Below, one piece after another: positions 26,227 through 34,168 of a DNA stretch of 34,168 nucleotides. The notes beneath the pieces were generated by a model. The model was not told the DNA's origin and did no database searches. It was given only the letters and a program-made list of their open reading frames with translations. The DNA comes from an uncultured Bacilli bacterium (GTDB lineage: Bacteria; Bacillota_I; Bacilli_A; RFN20; CAG-826): contig CAJOML010000007.1 in the NCBI GenBank assembly GCA_905235705.1, forward strand, positions 1 to 34,168. The letters run 5' to 3'. Position 1 is the first letter of the stretch; each line of letters begins with the position of its first letter. The position numbers and the translations under genes are program-made.

Positions 26227-28021
26227 CAAACTCAAAAAAGCGATGGGATTCGCCGCAATCGGCCTCGGTGTCGTTTTGCTGACCTCCTGCACGGCGAATT
26301 TCTGCTCTCAGCAAGATTTTGCTTCCATCGCCTACCCCTACGATCAGGGCGTGACCGTCTATTTGAGCAAACAGGAGTTCGATGATCTTGCCTCCGGGGC
26401 CGTCGACCCCGACAACGGTTTCACTAAGGCCGTCATCCGACAAGAGATGGAATGGTCTGATGAAGCCGAATTTTATTATGGCCTCCCCCGTATTGCCGGG
26501 CAGGCTTATGAAGACAACGATCAAATCTACAAATACATCCCCTACATCCCTACCGCCATTGTCGAAAGCGAGGGGAGCGTCAACATCCAAGCGCAATATT
26601 TTGTGAATTTCACCTCTCACAAAACCGATGGTGTTCTCAGAAGCGTTATTACCTCGGCAAAGACTTCCAATTATCGTATCCCTTCCGTTTATTATTTCGG
26701 ACTCGTCGATGATTTCGTCTTACGTGAGGCTACCGCCAAGGCTTTTGGCCGTTCTAGCTTTGAGGAAGTTGCATCCAGCGACATCGCCTCTATCAAAATC
26801 GGCTCCGAAGCTGATTTAGGCTCTTCCTGGACGGTCAACCCCTATACCATGTCCGACCCCACCACCGACGATATCGTTAATGGCAACGCCAAAGAAATCC
26901 CCGCCACCGGAGAAGGTGCCAAATCCATTCTCCGTCGTTATGGCTATTGGAAATTCGACGGCATTGACGCCGATGGCAAATCCAAAATGTGGGGCAACTA
27001 CGATAAAGTCAACGAAGCCATTATGGGCATGACCGATACCGGTTTCGAACAACTCGGCACCTATCAAGTCCCGGGCAGCGACTTCATCAATTATTACAAA
27101 ACCCAAGTCAATACCAAAGTCTCCAATATCCGTTCCTGCATCGCCACACGTGAAGGCTATTTCGGCCACTATGGCGCCGATGGTGACTGGCGTGTTGCCA
27201 TGGAAGCCAAAGACTGGGGCTATGCCTGGAGCAAAGGCTTCCTCGAAGGTTTGCTTGTCTATCCCGTCTCTTGGTTACTCGATACCTTCGCTTATGGCAT
27301 GGATCCGAGTTTATCCGGCATGGGACAGATTTGGGCCCTTGTCTTCGTCACTTTAATCGTCCGCGGATTATTGCTTTTGATTTCCTTCCGTTCGACGATG
27401 GACAACCAAAAGATGCAAAACATCCAGCCCGAAATTGCCAAACTCCAAGCCAAATACCCCAATTCCAACTCCAACCCGACCGAACGTCAGCGTCTAAGCC
27501 AAGAACAGATGGCTTTATATCGCCGCAACGGCATTCACCCGATGCGCCAGATGCTATTGCTCATCGTTCAATTCCCGGTCTTCATCTGCGTGTGGTCAGG
27601 GTTACAAGGCGCTTCGACGCTAGCGACCGGCGAAGTTCTCAATATGAGGCTTTCCGATACCATCCAATCTATTTTGTTTAATACAAAAGGACTCCCCGCC
27701 AATACATATGGCTGGTGGACTGCCTTAGTGTTATTCATCCTTATGGCCATCGTTCAGATCTTCGCGATGATTCTCCCCCGCATCATTGCCAAGGCGAACC
27801 AAAAGAAGCTTGGCGGCAAATTAACCGCCAATCCCGCCCAAGACCAGCAAGGCAGAACCATGAAATGGGTCTCCTACGGTATGATGATCTTCACTATCAT
27901 CATGGGCTTCTTGCTTCCCTCGGCCATGGGTGTCTACTGGTTGATCGGTGGTTTGATCTCCATTGCCCAAACCCTTATCACCCAAATCGTCCTTAAAAAA
28001 GCCAAGAAAAGGAAAAAATAA
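26216..28021 (+). CDS. yidC: YidC/Oxa1 membrane insertase with a large N-terminal extracellular domain
   Basis: 601 residues with a TTG start at 26216, chosen because GAGG lies 10 bases upstream and because the sequence from there is a lipoprotein signal (KTSKLKK, hydrophobic stretch, LLTSC, Cys25). The first ATG, at codon 10, has no SD. The C-terminal 240 residues are the insertase core: the groove Arg383 in TLIVRGLLLL, the cytosolic helical hairpin, QFPVFICVWSGL, and a basic tail (KKAKKRKK). Between Cys25 and about residue 345 lies an extra extracellular domain that I do not recognise; Gram-positive YidC proteins are usually about 260-310 residues. It inserts and folds membrane proteins with or without SecYEG. 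Confidence 0.93.
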   Translation: MKTSKLKKAMGFAAIGLGVVLLTSCTANFCSQQDFASIAYPYDQGVTVYLSKQEFDDLASGAVDPDNGFTKAVIRQEMEWSDEAEFYYGLPRIAGQAYEDNDQIYKYIPYIPTAIVESEGSVNIQAQYFVNFTSHKTDGVLRSVITSAKTSNYRIPSVYYFGLVDDFVLREATAKAFGRSSFEEVASSDIASIKIGSEADLGSSWTVNPYTMSDPTTDDIVNGNAKEIPATGEGAKSILRRYGYWKFDGIDADGKSKMWGNYDKVNEAIMGMTDTGFEQLGTYQVPGSDFINYYKTQVNTKVSNIRSCIATREGYFGHYGADGDWRVAMEAKDWGYAWSKGFLEGLLVYPVSWLLDTFAYGMDPSLSGMGQIWALVFVTLIVRGLLLLISFRSTMDNQKMQNIQPEIAKLQAKYPNSNSNPTERQRLSQEQMALYRRNGIHPMRQMLLLIVQFPVFICVWSGLQGASTLATGEVLNMRLSDTIQSILFNTKGLPANTYGWWTALVLFILMAIVQIFAMILPRIIAKANQKKLGGKLTANPAQDQQGRTMKWVSYGMMIFTIIMGFLLPSAMGVYWLIGGLISIAQTLITQIVLKKAKKRKK

Positions 28022-28023
28022 CC

Positions 28024-28623
28024 ATGAAAACTTTCACTGCGAAAACCGTTGATGATGCCGTCAAGGCCGCCATGGCCGAACTCGGTGTCGACGAAGCCCA
28101 TCTCATCTTCGAGGTGACGGAAGAGAAAAAAGGCGTCTTCAAAAAGAGCGTGACCATCGCCGTCTATGACAAAGAAGACGCTAAGGAATATGCGCAAGAA
28201 TATATTCGCAAATCCCTTCTCGCCTTAGGCGTTTCCGCCTCCACTGAGTGCGTTGAAGAAGACGATATCTTCAAGATCACCATCGATTCCGACCGCAACC
28301 CCGTCATCATCGGCAAATCGGGCAAAACCTTGCAAGCCCTCAACGAATTGACCAAATTAGCCGTCAGCAATAAGTTCCGTCATCGTTATCGCATCCTCCT
28401 TGATGTCGGCGGATATAAAGAAGATAAATATGACCGCATTGCCCGCATCGCCAAACGGTGCGCCAATCAGGTCTTACGTAATCACTTCACCGTCGACCTC
28501 GATCCGATGTCCCCCGATGAAAGAAGGGTCGTCCACAACACCCTTTCCGGATGGGAACACATCAAAACCGAGTCTTCCGGGGAAGGGGCAAACCGCGCCG
28601 TCTCCATCATCTACGTCGAATAG
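28024..28623 (+). CDS. jag: Jag/KhpB RNA-binding protein
   Basis: 199 residues. Jag-N domain (MKTFTAKTVDDAVKAAMAELGV...EKKGVFKKSVTIAVY), a KH-like domain with IIGKSGKTLQALNELTKLAV, and a C-terminal R3H domain (MSPDERRVVHNTLSGWEHIKTESSGEGANRAVSIIY). In Gram-positives KhpB binds RNA with KhpA and affects cell elongation; it usually sits beside yidC as here. Two bases separate it from the yidC stop. A terminator follows. Confidence 0.94.
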   Translation: MKTFTAKTVDDAVKAAMAELGVDEAHLIFEVTEEKKGVFKKSVTIAVYDKEDAKEYAQEYIRKSLLALGVSASTECVEEDDIFKITIDSDRNPVIIGKSGKTLQALNELTKLAVSNKFRHRYRILLDVGGYKEDKYDRIARIAKRCANQVLRNHFTVDLDPMSPDERRVVHNTLSGWEHIKTESSGEGANRAVSIIYVE

Positions 28624-28627
28624 AATC

Positions 28628-28652
28628 AACCACCTTCGGGTGGTTTTCTTTC
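28628..28652 (+). terminator. Terminator after jag
   Basis: AACCACC (28628-28634), loop TTCG, GGTGGTT (28639-28645), followed by TTCTTTC. It ends the rpmH-to-jag transcript and isolates mnmE. Confidence 0.85.
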
Positions 28653-28671
28653 GCTTTGAAGGAATTACCTT

Positions 28672-28677
28672 TATAAT
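28672..28677 (+). promoter_or_regulatory. -10 box of mnmE, positioned for a leaderless mRNA
   Basis: Perfect TATAAT ending six bases before the GTG at 28684, so the transcript would begin at or next to the start codon. The only purine-rich site (AAGGAA) is about 20 bases upstream, before the -10, and could not be in the message. The -35 is weak. Confidence 0.55.
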
Positions 28678-28683
28678 CTCATC

Positions 28684-30003
28684 GTGTTTCCGATTATCGC
28701 CCTCGCCACTCCACCATTTACTTCCGCTCTCGCTCTTATCCGCTTAAGCGGCGACGAGGTGATTTTGATGTTAGAAAGGGCGTTAGGGAAAAAGATAGAC
28801 CACCGAGGCAAACGGCAAATCATCCATGGGACCATTTCCTATCAAGGCAAAGATATCGATGACGTGATGGCTTTTATTTATCCCGCCCCACATACCGTCA
28901 CAGGTGAGGATATGGTGGAGATTTCTTGCCATGGCTCAATGGTTATCGCAAATGAAATCATCGCCGCATTCTTAGGCTTAGGATGCCGTTATGCCACGAA
29001 TGGGGAATTCTCCTCACGGGCTTTCTATAATGGCAAAATCGACCTCATCCAAGCCGAGGCGATCAACGATATGATTAATGCCACCACGGTCGAATCGAAA
29101 AACGTGGCCTTATTATCTTTAGAAGGGAAAACGAGCAAAATCGTGCTTCCTTTAAAACAAGGTATCGCCGATATTTTGGCCCTTTTAGAAGTGGGTATCG
29201 ATTATCCCGAATATGACGAAGAAGAATCGATCACCCACGACTTGTTGATTGAAAAAGCGACCTTATTAAGAGAAAGCATCGCCGAGATGATTGCCTCTGG
29301 GCAAAAAGGGAAAATCGTCCGTCATGGCTTAGATGTGGCAATCGTTGGCGAGCCTAACGTCGGTAAATCGTCTTTATTAAATGCCTTATTAGAAGAAGAC
29401 AAGGCCATCGTGTCGCCAATCCCTGGCACCACCAGAGATATCGTTGAAGGAAGCGTGTCCTTAAAAGGGATTCCCCTTCGTTTCCTTGATACGGCTGGAA
29501 TCCATCAAACCGAGGATGTCGTTGAAAAGATCGGGGTTGACCGTTCTTATCAATCCATCGAAAAAGCCGACCTTGTGATTCTTGTTTATGATGGGACTGA
29601 CCCCGTCGTCGATCCCGAATTGGAGAATCTTGTTAAAGGAAAAAAGACAATTCGCGTATATAACAAAGCCGATTTAAGCAAAGAAAAAGAAGATGAAAAA
29701 CTTTACATCTCCGCGATAAATGGGGAAATCGAACCTCTTAAAGAAGAGATATTCAAAGTTTTATCAATCGATGAAAAAACATACCATACCCCTTCTTTAT
29801 CCAATGAGCGTGAACTCGGTTTGCTACGGCAAATCGACGGGGATTTAGAGCAAGCGATTAACGAAGCCAAGAACAAAGCCGGTTTTGATGTTCTTTCGCT
29901 ATACTTACAAAAGGCGTATCGCGAAGTACGTGAACTTCTCGGGGAAGAAGCGAGCCAAGATTTAAGCGATGAGATCTTCTCTCGTTTCTGCGTAGGTAAA
30001 TAA
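28684..30003 (+). CDS. mnmE: tRNA modification GTPase MnmE
   Basis: 439 residues with a GTG start. MnmE with MnmG modifies the wobble uridine (cmnm5U34) of several tRNAs. The N-terminal folate-binding TrmE domain shows IIALATPPFTSALALIRLSG and YPAPHTVTGEDMVEISCHG; G1 is GEPNVGKSS from residue 222, G3 is DTAGI, and the C-terminal catalytic Cys is in FCVGK at the very end. There is no usable SD, and the promoter lies against the start codon. It begins the operon running through tatD, rnmV, ksgA, ispE and the GlmU domain. Confidence 0.95.
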   Translation: MFPIIALATPPFTSALALIRLSGDEVILMLERALGKKIDHRGKRQIIHGTISYQGKDIDDVMAFIYPAPHTVTGEDMVEISCHGSMVIANEIIAAFLGLGCRYATNGEFSSRAFYNGKIDLIQAEAINDMINATTVESKNVALLSLEGKTSKIVLPLKQGIADILALLEVGIDYPEYDEEESITHDLLIEKATLLRESIAEMIASGQKGKIVRHGLDVAIVGEPNVGKSSLLNALLEEDKAIVSPIPGTTRDIVEGSVSLKGIPLRFLDTAGIHQTEDVVEKIGVDRSYQSIEKADLVILVYDGTDPVVDPELENLVKGKKTIRVYNKADLSKEKEDEKLYISAINGEIEPLKEEIFKVLSIDEKTYHTPSLSNERELGLLRQIDGDLEQAINEAKNKAGFDVLSLYLQKAYREVRELLGEEASQDLSDEIFSRFCVGK

Positions 30004-30004
30004 G

Positions 30005-30778
30005 ATGAATCTATTTGATTCCCATTGCCATTTGAACGATGAAGCTTTCGGCGAAGATATCGCCGAAGTCCTCGCTAGGGCCAAAACGGCCGGATTAACC
30101 CGTATCCTTTGCCTTGGCTATGATATTCCATCTTCGAAAAAAGCGATTGAGCTCGCTTCTAAATATGACATCGTCTATGCCGCGGTTGGTTTTCATCCGG
30201 AAAACCTCGAAGGATATACTTTGGAAGATATTCGGGAAATCGAAAAACTCGCCCATAGCCCCAAAGTCATTGCCATCGGCGAAGTGGGACTTGATTATCA
30301 TTACGAGAAAAAAGAAGAGACAGGTGAAAAGCAAAAAGCCTTCTTAATTGCCCAAATCGAACTCGCCAATCGCTTACATTTACCTTTATCCATACATGCG
30401 CGAGACGCCTCTGAAGACATGTATGAAGTCTTATCCGCCAGCCCTCCTCGATTTGGGGCGGTCTTGCATTGCTATTCGGGTTCGGTTGAAATGATGAAGC
30501 GGTTCGCTAAATTGGATTTATATTTTGGTTTCGATGGTCCAATTACTTATAAAAACGCGGTCGTGCCTAAAGAATGCGTGGCGGCTTGCCCAAGCGATCG
30601 CCTACTAATCGAAACCGACTCCCCCTACCTCTCTCCCGTTCCGTTAAGAGGAAAAAGAAACGAACCGGCGAACGTCGTTCATATCTTTGATATGGCAAGA
30701 GCCCTTCGTGGCATAGAAACGGAAGAGATGGAAAAACAACTCAACGAAAACTTTGAAAGATTGTTCCACGTGAAATGA
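30005..30778 (+). CDS. tatD: TatD-family metal-dependent hydrolase/DNase
   Basis: 257 residues. The amidohydrolase-type metal ligands are visible: DSHCHLND at the start, IGEVGLDYHYE (Glu ligand), SIHARDA, LHCYSG and IETDSPYLSP. TatD enzymes are metal-dependent nucleases involved in DNA repair or RNA quality control. One base separates it from mnmE and it overlaps rnmV by four (ATGA). In B. subtilis the same tatD-rnmV-ksgA order occurs. Confidence 0.93.
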   Translation: MNLFDSHCHLNDEAFGEDIAEVLARAKTAGLTRILCLGYDIPSSKKAIELASKYDIVYAAVGFHPENLEGYTLEDIREIEKLAHSPKVIAIGEVGLDYHYEKKEETGEKQKAFLIAQIELANRLHLPLSIHARDASEDMYEVLSASPPRFGAVLHCYSGSVEMMKRFAKLDLYFGFDGPITYKNAVVPKECVAACPSDRLLIETDSPYLSPVPLRGKRNEPANVVHIFDMARALRGIETEEMEKQLNENFERLFHVK

Positions 30779-31317
30779 ATACTAAAACTCCCTATGACGC
30801 CGTAATTGTGGTCGAAGGCACCTCCGACATGGCTTTATTGAGCTCTTTTTTGGATTGTGACATTGTCATCACCAACGGTTCAGATGTTCCACGTGAAACA
30901 ATCGATTATCTTAAAACCCTTTCTTCGACCCGTCAAATCGTCGTCCTCACCGACCCCGATTCCCCGGGGAAAAGAATTAGGGATATCTTAGATGAGAATA
31001 TCCCTGGTTTATATCACGCCTATATCCCAAAAGAAAAATGCATCAAGCATCATAAAGTCGGCATTGCCGAAAGCTCCAAGGACGATATTTTGGAGGCTTT
31101 ATCGCATCTTCAACCACCTGTTTCTAAAGAAAGAGGCAATCTCACCTATGCGGATTTATTTGAACTAGGGCTAGTTGGGGCGCATAATTCTTCCTACCTA
31201 AGGGAAGAACTTGGGAAAAAGCTCCATCTTGGTCAATGTAACGCGAAAACCATCCTCAAACGTCTTAACGCCTTAAACCTTAGCAAAGAAAACATTCGGG
31301 AAACCATTTATGGATGA
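30775..31317 (+). CDS. rnmV: Ribonuclease M5
   Basis: 180 residues. RNase M5 matures 5S rRNA in low-GC Gram-positives. The TOPRIM domain has VVEGTSD (catalytic Glu14) and VLTDPDSPGKRIR (Asp60 and Asp62); the C-terminal part is the DUF4093-like RNA-binding region (NLTYADLFELGLVG...LGKKLHLGQCNAKTILKRLNAL). It overlaps tatD and ksgA at its ends, indicating translational coupling. No own SD is seen. Confidence 0.93.
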   Translation: MNTKTPYDAVIVVEGTSDMALLSSFLDCDIVITNGSDVPRETIDYLKTLSSTRQIVVLTDPDSPGKRIRDILDENIPGLYHAYIPKEKCIKHHKVGIAESSKDDILEALSHLQPPVSKERGNLTYADLFELGLVGAHNSSYLREELGKKLHLGQCNAKTILKRLNALNLSKENIRETIYG

Positions 31318-32125
31318 AGCTGCCTATTTCGAAAATATCGCTTCCTATAAACTTCTAGCCAAAAAAGAAGTCGGCCAGAATTTTCTTGTCGATTCGCGTG
31401 TTGCGGGTTCTATCGTCGCTTCATTAGAAGCAAAAGAAGGCGAGAAGGTATTGGAAATCGGCTGCGGAACAGGGGCTTTGACCTATTTCCTTGAGCAATC
31501 TAAAGCTAGTGTCGATGCGATTGATATCGACGAGGCAATGCTAGCTAAAACGGGTAACGATTTCGCTTCATCTGACCATCTTAAGGTTTTTTATGGCAAT
31601 GCCTGCGATTACGATTATTCGTCTTATCAAAAGATCGTTGGCAATCTTCCCTATTACATCACTTCGTTAATTTTAGAGAAGGTTCTTTTGGGCGCGAAAA
31701 AAGCATCACGCCTTGTCTTTATGGTCCAAAAAGAAGCGGGTGAACGCATTTTGGCTAAGCCAAGCACGAAAGATTATGGACCTTTGAATATCTTGCTTGA
31801 TCTGCTTTATCAAAAGAAAAAGATCCTAACCGTGTCACGGAATAGCTTTGTGCCTGCTCCCCATGTTGAATCCTGCGTCTATCAATTTGACCGCAAGGAA
31901 ACACCTATCCCCTATGGCGAAAAAGTCTACCGCTTGGCTTTGGAGATGTTTAAGTTCCGCCGCAAAACGATTTATAACAACCTTAAAACCTATTTGGGGG
32001 ATGGCGAGATTGCCAAAGCCATTCTTAGCGAGGTTCACCTAAACGAAAACCTTCGTCCCGAGAATCTTTCGCCTAGCCAATATGAATCCTTGTTTCAATC
32101 CGTTTCAAAACGGAAAGGAGAGTGA
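31310..32125 (+). CDS. ksgA: 16S rRNA dimethyladenosine transferase KsgA
   Basis: 271 residues. KsgA uses SAM to dimethylate A1518 and A1519 of 16S rRNA, a late 30S assembly step. The N-terminal QNFLVDSRVAGSIV, SAM motif VLEIGCGTGALTYFLE and catalytic NLPYYIT are present, with the C-terminal helical domain through SPSQYESLF. It overlaps rnmV by eight bases, as in B. subtilis. Confidence 0.96.
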   Translation: MDEAAYFENIASYKLLAKKEVGQNFLVDSRVAGSIVASLEAKEGEKVLEIGCGTGALTYFLEQSKASVDAIDIDEAMLAKTGNDFASSDHLKVFYGNACDYDYSSYQKIVGNLPYYITSLILEKVLLGAKKASRLVFMVQKEAGERILAKPSTKDYGPLNILLDLLYQKKKILTVSRNSFVPAPHVESCVYQFDRKETPIPYGEKVYRLALEMFKFRRKTIYNNLKTYLGDGEIAKAILSEVHLNENLRPENLSPSQYESLFQSVSKRKGE

Positions 32126-32127
32126 AT

Positions 32128-32982
32128 ATGCTCTGTAAATCCTACGCAAAAATCAATTTATCTTTGCAAAACAAAGGAAAAAGGGAAGATGGATATCATG
32201 AATTAGACATGATTAATCTTCCGCTAGAACTTCACGATGTCGTGGAATTTGATTATTCGCCCCTTTACCGCGAAACTTATATCACCTGCGATGATGTCGG
32301 TCTTCTTGGAACCCATTCGAATATTTGCAAAAAAGCCGTCGATGCGATGCGCAAGGATCACCCCTTCAAAGAGCATTTCACAATCCACATCCATAAAGAA
32401 ATCCCCTTTGCCGCCGGGCTTGGAGGCGGAAGTTCAAACGCGGCCGTCACCTTATTGTTTTTAAATAAATTCTGCAAACTCAATCTTCCTTTGGATGAGC
32501 TATGTCGCATCGGTGCCACAATTGGCTCCGATGTGCCTTATTTCTTAACCAATAAACCCGCCCGTGTGAGAGGTTTAGGGGAAATCGTAACCCCCATCTC
32601 GGCCCCGATTTCATACCATTGCTTGCTGATTAAGCCAGAACAAGGCTTATCCACAAGCGACGTTTATGCCATCTGCGATAAATTCGAGCATGTCGGTATC
32701 GATAACGATAAAGTCGAATTAGGCATCCGTAACGAAGACGAAGAATTGATTTCGAAAAGCATGGGCAATGATTTACTCCGTCCGGCGAACTCTTTATGCC
32801 CCGAAGTTGGCTCTATTTTGTCTTCTCTTCAACTGATGGGTTTCCCCATTTCCGGGATGTCTGGATCAGGATCAACCGTGTTCGCTTTATCCACAGACGC
32901 TAAAAAGATTAAAGAAGCCGCGTTAAAATATGAAAAGAAGGGGTATGAAGTCATTGTGACAAAGACCCATACATCTAGATGA
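32128..32982 (+). CDS. ispE: 4-diphosphocytidyl-2-C-methyl-D-erythritol kinase
   Basis: 284 residues from the ATG at 32128, which has AAAGGAG seven bases upstream; an in-frame GTG at 32122 is too close to that SD. IspE phosphorylates CDP-methylerythritol in the MEP isoprenoid pathway. The GHMP ATP-binding motif is PFAAGLGGGSSNAAVTL; the N-terminal KSYAKINLSL and the C-terminal SGMSGSGSTVFAL glycine motif are typical. This implies isoprenoid (undecaprenyl) synthesis by the MEP route. It overlaps the next gene by four bases. Confidence 0.95.
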   Translation: MLCKSYAKINLSLQNKGKREDGYHELDMINLPLELHDVVEFDYSPLYRETYITCDDVGLLGTHSNICKKAVDAMRKDHPFKEHFTIHIHKEIPFAAGLGGGSSNAAVTLLFLNKFCKLNLPLDELCRIGATIGSDVPYFLTNKPARVRGLGEIVTPISAPISYHCLLIKPEQGLSTSDVYAICDKFEHVGIDNDKVELGIRNEDEELISKSMGNDLLRPANSLCPEVGSILSSLQLMGFPISGMSGSGSTVFALSTDAKKIKEAALKYEKKGYEVIVTKTHTSR

Positions 32983-33815
32983 AATTCCCGAAAACCCCAT
33001 TTAAAATCCTAGGTGAAGAATCGGCTCGTTTTACGCGTTCCCGTCGTCCTAAGAAAATCGCCGATACGGTTTTGGTTAAGCAATATAACATCAATGAAAA
33101 ATGGATGAAGCGAGGCGTGATTTTAATCGACCCCACCACGATTTATATCGGACCTGATGTCGTTTTAGAAAAAGGAACCATCATCGAACCGGGATGCTAT
33201 CTTTATGGAAAGACGCACATTGGTCCGAATAACCATATCGGCCCTTCTTCTTATTTGGAAAACGTCATCGTTGGGGAAGATAACGAAATCGCCTTTTCCC
33301 ACCTTGTCGACACCGTCGTTGGTAACCATAATCAAATCGGCCCCTATTTTAGAAGCCGGGGGAATACGAAAATCGGTAACGATACCAAAGTCGGGAATTT
33401 CGTCGAATTTAAGAACGTCGAATTTGGCGACGGTTCTAAATCCGCCCACTTAACTTATTTGGGGGATGCCGATATCGGCGAAAACGTAAATGTCGGTTGC
33501 GGTGTCATCACCGCCAATTACGATGGCAAGGAAAAACATCATACCAAAATCGGAAACGATGCCTTTGTTGGTTCCAATTCAACCTTAATCGCTCCGGTTG
33601 AAGTCGGCGCAAACGCCCTTGTCGCCGCCGGGTCTACCATTAATGAAGACGTTCCTGCAAATGCCTTAGGCATTGCAAGAGAAAGGCAAACCAATAAGGA
33701 AGGTTACCGTAAACCCCTAGCAACCAAAGAAGCTACGCCCGAAGAAATCCAAGAAAATAAAATGGAAGAAATTCCGCAGAAACCCCAAGAAAATAGCGAA
33801 GACGAGGCTGAATAA
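32979..33815 (+). CDS. GlmU C-terminal acetyltransferase domain, without the uridylyltransferase domain
   Basis: 278 residues against about 455 for bifunctional GlmU. From residue 38 it matches the GlmU linker (NINEKWMKRGVILIDPTTIYI) and then a left-handed beta-helix of hexapeptide repeats, with KSAHLTYLGDADIGENVNVGCGVITANYDG carrying the catalytic His157 (E. coli His363). The first 37 residues are short and unrelated to a nucleotidyltransferase; the GxGTRM loop is absent. It should acetylate glucosamine-1-phosphate. The C-terminal tail is Glu- and Pro-rich. UDP-GlcNAc pyrophosphorylase must come from elsewhere. The frame is intact, so it does not look like a pseudogene. Confidence 0.88.
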   Translation: MKFPKTPFKILGEESARFTRSRRPKKIADTVLVKQYNINEKWMKRGVILIDPTTIYIGPDVVLEKGTIIEPGCYLYGKTHIGPNNHIGPSSYLENVIVGEDNEIAFSHLVDTVVGNHNQIGPYFRSRGNTKIGNDTKVGNFVEFKNVEFGDGSKSAHLTYLGDADIGENVNVGCGVITANYDGKEKHHTKIGNDAFVGSNSTLIAPVEVGANALVAAGSTINEDVPANALGIARERQTNKEGYRKPLATKEATPEEIQENKMEEIPQKPQENSEDEAE

Positions 33816-33832
33816 TCCTCGTTTTCTTTTTT
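33802..33832 (+). terminator. Terminator of the mnmE-to-glmU-domain operon
   Basis: ACGAGG (33802-33807), a 9-nt loop holding the stop codon, CCTCGT (33817-33822), then TTTCTTTTTT. The hairpin overlaps the gene's 3' end. Confidence 0.8.
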
Positions 33833-33840
33833 ATTTGCGA

Positions 33841-33871
33841 CAAAAAAGCAGCGATCCGAAGACCGCTGCTT
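33841..33871 (-). terminator. Terminator of the pyruvate phosphate dikinase gene
   Basis: On the minus strand AAGCAGCG (33871-33864) pairs with CGCTGCTT (33853-33846), TTCG in the loop region, followed by a run of T. Confidence 0.88.
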
Positions 33872-33892
33872 AATGGTTAAACCGTTAAGGGT

Positions 33893-34168
33893 TTATTTTT
33901 TGGCTTCTTTTTCTCTTTCGTGGATGATGTTGGCCTGAGCCGCGGCAAGGCGGGCAAGCGGGACACGGAAGGGAGAGCAGGAGACGTAGTCGAGACCGAC
34001 TTTGTCATAGAACATGATCGAAGCGGGATCGCCACCGGTTTCACCGCAGACACCGACAACTAAGTTCGGGTTGGTCGCACGGCCTCTTTCGAAGGCAATC
34101 TTGACCAATTCGCCGACACCTTCTTTATTGAAATAGTACAGCGTCCCCTTCTTGCCGACCTTCTTCTT
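33893..34168 (-). CDS. ppdK: Pyruvate phosphate dikinase, C-terminal fragment (5' end outside window)
   Basis: The last 91 residues of PPDK, which interconverts pyruvate, ATP and Pi with PEP, AMP and PPi. [27 protein letters not shown] holds the catalytic Cys (GICGEHGGDP in most homologues; His is Thr here), and [17 protein letters not shown] is the characteristic end. The final residues EREKEAKK are charged. It converges on the glmU-domain gene. Confidence 0.95.
   Translation of the reverse strand, partial: KKKVGKKGTLYYFNKEGVGELVKIAFERGRATNPNLVVGVCGETGGDPASIMFYDKVGLDYVSCSPFRVPLARLAAAQANIIHEREKEAKK

Overview
The window is the replication-origin region of a low- to mid-GC Gram-positive-type bacterium, most likely an uncultured member of the Bacilli or their wall-reduced relatives. 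The evidence is the order dnaN-yaaA-recF-gyrB-gyrA on one side of dnaA and rpmH-rnpA-yidC-jag-mnmE on the other, Shine-Dalgarno sites of the AGGAGG type, lipoprotein signals (including on YidC), RNase M5, and a short SRP RNA. TGA is used as a stop (ATPase, recF, tatD, rnmV and ksgA ends), so this is not a genome that reads TGA as tryptophan. The species cannot be fixed from the sequence.

Layout. Positions 1-996 hold the start of a lipoprotein-anchored ABC substrate-binding protein (minus strand). It is preceded by a 24-codon tyrosine-rich leader peptide and a set of alternative hairpins that looks like a transcription attenuator. Divergent from it are tldD and tldE (996-3718) and a small lipoprotein. 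From 5543 back to 12537 lie a membrane protein resembling an inactive site-2 protease and a four-gene operon: fused ABC transporter, P-type ATPase, pseudouridine-5'-phosphate glycosidase and TetR-type regulator. Next come tadA, the SRP RNA gene, and an XRE regulator with a small companion gene. The minus-strand core follows: serS, a glycosyltransferase, gyrA, gyrB, recF, yaaA, dnaN and dnaA.

The intergenic region 25317-25731 is the probable oriC, with a cluster of DnaA-box-like sites. To its right, on the plus strand, are rpmH, rnpA, yidC, jag, mnmE, tatD, rnmV, ksgA, ispE and a GlmU acetyltransferase domain without its uridylyltransferase half. The C-terminal end of pyruvate phosphate dikinase closes the window on the minus strand. 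Nearly all genes are transcribed away from oriC.

Functionally this is mostly core informational machinery: replication start, clamp, gyrase, RNase P, SRP, membrane insertion, tRNA and rRNA modification, and tRNA charging. The most unusual points are the Tyr-rich attenuator, natural substitutions at three quinolone-contact positions of GyrA and GyrB, the very large extracellular domain on YidC, the domain-deleted GlmU, the site-2-protease-like protein lacking a catalytic histidine, the mnmE promoter placed as for a leaderless mRNA, and a dnaN-yaaA spacer packed with inverted repeats. I did not see a phage, insertion sequence, CRISPR array, tRNA or toxin-antitoxin module.
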